Shown: positions 40,182-41,916 of the stretch, piece by piece
How the letters are laid out: each line of letters opens with the position of its first letter
How positions within the stretch are numbered: the first letter of the stretch is position 1
From: JAKAGE01 sp035541415
GTDB taxonomy: Bacteria; Patescibacteriota; Minisyncoccia; UBA6257; 2-01-FULL-56-20
Reading direction: 5' to 3'
Assembly (NCBI GenBank): GCA_035541415.1
Contig: DATKNI010000024.1
Span: 1-41,916 of the forward strand
DNA length: 41,916 bases
Notes under the pieces: generated by a model
The model's database searches: none
Told to the model about the DNA's origin: nothing
What the model saw: the letters and a program-made list of their open reading frames with translations, nothing else
Position numbers and translations under genes: made by a program

Positions 40182-40207
40182 GTACACCGCGCTGGAGGAG
40201 GTTAGGG
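40182..40207 (-). repeat. 26-nt shared upstream box, copy C
   Basis: Minus-strand core CTCCTCCAGCG, CCCTAAC start, GTGTAC end; directly adjoining the -35 box at 40176. Confidence 0.7.
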
Positions 40208-40215
40208 CTTTATAT

Positions 40216-40255
40216 ATAAAAGAAAAAGGCGTCGCCATTCATTGGTCAACGCCTT
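40216..40255 (-). terminator. Terminator of the 112-aa membrane protein gene
   Basis: AAGGCGT / ACGCCTT (40226-40232 / 40249-40255) followed on the minus strand by TTTTTCTTTTA. Confidence 0.75.
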
Positions 40256-40276
40256 ACTGATGCCGATTTGTTTTAC

Positions 40277-40615
40277 TCAACCGTTCGAGCGACTGAATGC
40301 TATCACGATTCCTTTCAGGATGCAGTAGCCAAGATAGACAACAATTGCTCCCATCATAGTCCCGGTGAGGTAGAGGCCAAACACAAGAGATCCGACCGCG
40401 AAGCCGTAGAGAAGGATTCCCGTGCGGATTCGTTCTCGTGCAAGGGCCTTGATAGTCGCCGTTTCTAAGCTGTGATATCCGGGAACCCAAAGCGCCAAGA
40501 TGAACGTTCCGAAGAAAGCCATCCCGATCGCCATTACTACAGAACTCGCTTTGTGCATTTGCATAGCTGCTTCACCAAAGAAATGAGGCAGTGGAATCAG
40601 CGGGATCAGATGCAT
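40277..40615 (-). CDS. Small membrane protein, about three TM segments
   Basis: 112 aa with hydrophobic segments near 26-46, 66-84 and 86-104 and a conserved-looking middle loop (LETATIKALARERIRTG). No family is recognised. AAGGAG (40621-40626) precedes the ATG by five bases. Its promoter directly abuts the displaced copy of the tRNA-Glu 3' end, so it borders the inserted element. Confidence 0.7.
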   Translation of the reverse strand: MHLIPLIPLPHFFGEAAMQMHKASSVVMAIGMAFFGTFILALWVPGYHSLETATIKALARERIRTGILLYGFAVGSLVFGLYLTGTMMGAIVVYLGYCILKGIVIAFSRSNG

Positions 40616-40642
40616 ATATTCTCCTTGTCGAACGCTAACAAC

Positions 40643-40672
40643 ATAAAAACATTATTTTACGGCATCTGTCAA
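40643..40672 (-). promoter_or_regulatory. Promoter of the 112-aa membrane protein gene
   Basis: On the minus strand TTGACA (40667-40672), 18 bp, TTTTAT (40643-40648) preceded by TGT. Leader about 21 nt. Confidence 0.55.
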
Positions 40673-40674
40673 GT

Positions 40675-40697
40675 TGTACCGCTAACCGGATTTGAAC
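40675..40697 (-). repeat. Displaced 23-nt copy of the tRNA-Glu 3' end
   Basis: Identical to 40929-40951, which is the end of the functional tRNA (T-loop, acceptor 3' strand and the next bases). The sequence 5' of it on the minus strand does not pair into a T stem, so this is not a working tRNA. The two copies are direct repeats 254 bp apart, like attachment sites flanking an insertion in a tRNA gene. Confidence 0.8.
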
Positions 40698-40797
40698 GTC
40701 GCTCGAAGACTCGCTCCTTGAGAACCCTCGGTTCTCAACCTCTCTCCGACACGGGGAACCATATGGTTCCCCGACCCCCTCCTTTGTTCAAATCCGG
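40686..40797. repeat. Hairpin cluster closed by a tRNA-derived inverted repeat
   Basis: A 12-bp inverted repeat (40686-40697 / 40786-40797, CCGGATTTGAAC and its complement, from the tRNA T arm) encloses two perfect hairpins: 40718-40738 (9-bp stem, 3-nt loop) and the 20-nt palindrome 40753-40772. No open frame is credible here. Confidence 0.7.
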
Positions 40798-40811
40798 AGA
40801 ACAAAACAGCA

Positions 40812-40925
40812 ACAAATAGTACAGGCCCTTATGAGGGCTCTCGGAGGTCACGAAGGTGACCGAGAGCTGAGCAGTCGCGCGAGCACGCGCGAACTGCGTA
40901 CCTCATAAGGGCCTGTACTATTTGT
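40812..40925. repeat. 25-bp perfect inverted repeat enclosing two hairpins
   Basis: Arms 40812-40836 and 40901-40925 pair over 25 bp without mismatch. Between them lie hairpin 40837-40867 (7+5 bp, GAAG loop) and hairpin 40871-40897 (5+6 bp with one bulge, AGCA loop), so the whole could fold as a three-way junction in RNA or a cruciform in DNA. It directly follows tRNA-Glu on the minus strand. Confidence 0.8.
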
Positions 40926-40930
40926 GCGTG

Positions 40931-41005
40931 TACCGCTAACCGGATTTGAACCGGTGTTTTTGCCGTGAGAGGGCAACGTCCTGGACCAGGCTAGACGATA
41001 GCGGC
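40931..41005 (-). tRNA. tRNA-Glu, anticodon CTC
   Basis: On the minus strand: acceptor GCCGCTA pairs with TAGCGGT (the first pair is G-U), positions 8-9 TC, D arm GTCT...AGGAC as in E. coli tRNA-Glu, anticodon stem TTGCC / GGCAA with loop CTCTCAC (anticodon CTC, reads GAG), T arm ACCGG-TTCAAAT-CCGGT, discriminator A. CCA is not encoded. It lies 55 bp after murF. A 23-nt duplicate of its 3' end is found at 40675-40697. Confidence 0.93.
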
Positions 41006-41060
41006 ATGAACCAACAGAACAAAATATAACCGAAGCCGAGGAAAATGGGAAGCTGGCGCG

Positions 41061-41916
41061 CTATTTGAGTACCGGGACATTCGGCGTCTGATCGCGGATC
41101 TCCTCAACCACCTTGCTGAGCTCCATCGCGTGAGAGCCCTTCACGAGCACCAGATCCCCTTTCCGCAAGAAATCCTGGATGGGCTTGCGCGCATCGTCGG
41201 CAGTGTCAAAGCTGAATATCCGATCGCGCTTCATTTTTGACTTCAATGCCGTTTCCGCAATGAACTTGGCGCGCGGACCGACGGTGAAAATCGCATCGCA
41301 AAATTCTGAAGCCAGCTTGCCCATGCGCTCATGCACTTCGAGCGTGTACTTGCCGATCTCGAGCATATCGCCCAACACCGCAATGCGGCGCTTTGCCGGA
41401 AGGTCGCGCAAGGTATCGAGTGCCGACTGCATCGCAAGCGGGCTCGCGTTGTATGAGTCATCGATGATCCAGGCGTGCTTCACGCCGCGCACGATCTGCA
41501 TGCGTGATTCCGCGGGGCGATAGTTGGCGAGCGCTTCGGAAATGGCAACGAGATTCATGCCAAAGATTACGCCAACCGAAGCGGCCGCGCACGCCGCATA
41601 AGCATGCGCCCGGCCGTAGGCGCCTTCGATCCGCACCGGCACGACGGCGCTCGCGTGCTCAAGTTTGAATGAGATGCCGATCGGCTGGCCGTCGGGGGAA
41701 GCCTTGTTTTCAAACCGTGAGGCGCGCACTTCAACATCGCGGCCAAAACCATACGTGAGGACGTGTGCGCGGGTCCGCGACTGCAGGTTGCGGACGACGT
41801 CATCATCGCCGTTCAAAATCGCATAGCCATCGGACGGCAAATATTCAATGAGCCTCCCCTTCTCGCGGGCGACCTCCATCGGCCCCGGATAAAATTCAAC
41901 GTGGACCGGGATGTCG
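41061..41916 (-). CDS. murF: MurF, UDP-MurNAc-tripeptide:D-Ala-D-Ala ligase (3' part)
   Basis: At least 284 residues of the C-terminal part; the frame continues through the right edge (PVHVEFYPGPMEVAREKG), so the start and the ATP-binding P-loop lie outside. The middle domain shows ILNGDDDVVRNL and the family RPAESRMQIVRGV sequence. The C-terminal domain has WIIDDSYNASPLAMQSALDTL, AVLGDMLEIG and VLVKGSHAMEL, all typical of MurF. It adds D-Ala-D-Ala to the peptidoglycan precursor in the cytoplasm, showing that the organism makes its own wall. The apparent ATG at 41879 is internal. Confidence 0.93.
   Translation of the reverse strand, partial: DIPVHVEFYPGPMEVAREKGRLIEYLPSDGYAILNGDDDVVRNLQSRTRAHVLTYGFGRDVEVRASRFENKASPDGQPIGISFKLEHASAVVPVRIEGAYGRAHAYAACAAASVGVIFGMNLVAISEALANYRPAESRMQIVRGVKHAWIIDDSYNASPLAMQSALDTLRDLPAKRRIAVLGDMLEIGKYTLEVHERMGKLASEFCDAIFTVGPRAKFIAETALKSKMKRDRIFSFDTADDARKPIQDFLRKGDLVLVKGSHAMELSKVVEEIRDQTPNVPVLK

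Noticed and set aside
40672..40697. Fourth copy of the 26-nt upstream box before the 112-aa gene
   Set aside because: The AGCGGTAC similarity comes from the tRNA-Glu 3' end; the CTCCTCCAG core is absent.
40676..40800. Second tRNA gene on the minus strand
   Set aside because: Only the 3' 23 nt match a tRNA; the T stem, anticodon arm and 5' acceptor strand are missing.

Overview
The window looks like a chromosomal piece of a Patescibacteria (CPR) genome, most likely the Parcubacteria side; this is inference from gene content, not from a database search. Pointers are a 16S 5' end that differs from universal primer sites, a release factor 1 without its N-terminal domain, an AspRS without the GAD insertion, an enlarged nucleoside diphosphate kinase, a two-gene VirD4/TraG-like module, several stand-alone receiver proteins, and core genes whose start codons sit 7-14 bases downstream of a -10 box.

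Layout. 1-1043: 5' part of 16S rRNA (minus strand) with a hairpin-rich leader, divergent from rpmE. 1049-6101: accessory genes for membrane or secreted proteins (a two-TM protein, a LysM-like membrane-anchored protein behind two 37-nt repeats, an OmpA-like secreted protein, a Ser/Gly-rich secreted protein, a polytopic membrane protein). 6068-10249: two receiver proteins, short RF1 (divergent), then the minus-strand block aspS-ndk-NUDIX. 10275-13363: MgtC-like protein convergent with an MgtA-type P-type ATPase. 13367-13785: RNase P RNA. 13883-15809: a 53-aa ORF, RNase H with viroplasmin domain, DHH phosphoesterase.

15817-30159 is the most striking part: minus-strand genes in the order giant FN3/beta-propeller surface protein (about 3011 aa) - receiver - FtsX/MacB-type permease - receiver - ABC ATPase with a roughly 200-aa C-terminal extension, followed by a PAS histidine kinase and another receiver with their own promoters. 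The first five genes overlap or nearly touch, so they should be made together: a surface adhesin, a MechanoABC-like transporter and phospho-signalling parts in one unit.

30425-35960: pgk, a VirD4/TraG-like ATPase with a small partner, and a GT-C glycosyltransferase. 36060-40672: accessory genes again, each with its own promoter, strong Shine-Dalgarno and terminator (secreted PHB-depolymerase-like esterase, ABC exporter, Cys-rich protein, two small membrane proteins); three of them share a 26-nt box upstream of the promoter. 40675-41005: tRNA-Glu(CUC) and a hairpin-rich 230-bp insertion bounded by a 23-nt copy of the tRNA 3' end. 41061-41916: 3' part of murF.

Two styles of translation start coexist. 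Most core genes appear leaderless behind a (often TGN-extended) -10 box; the accessory genes have AAGGAG-like ribosome binding sites and 20-80 nt leaders. All promoter and terminator calls are by eye.
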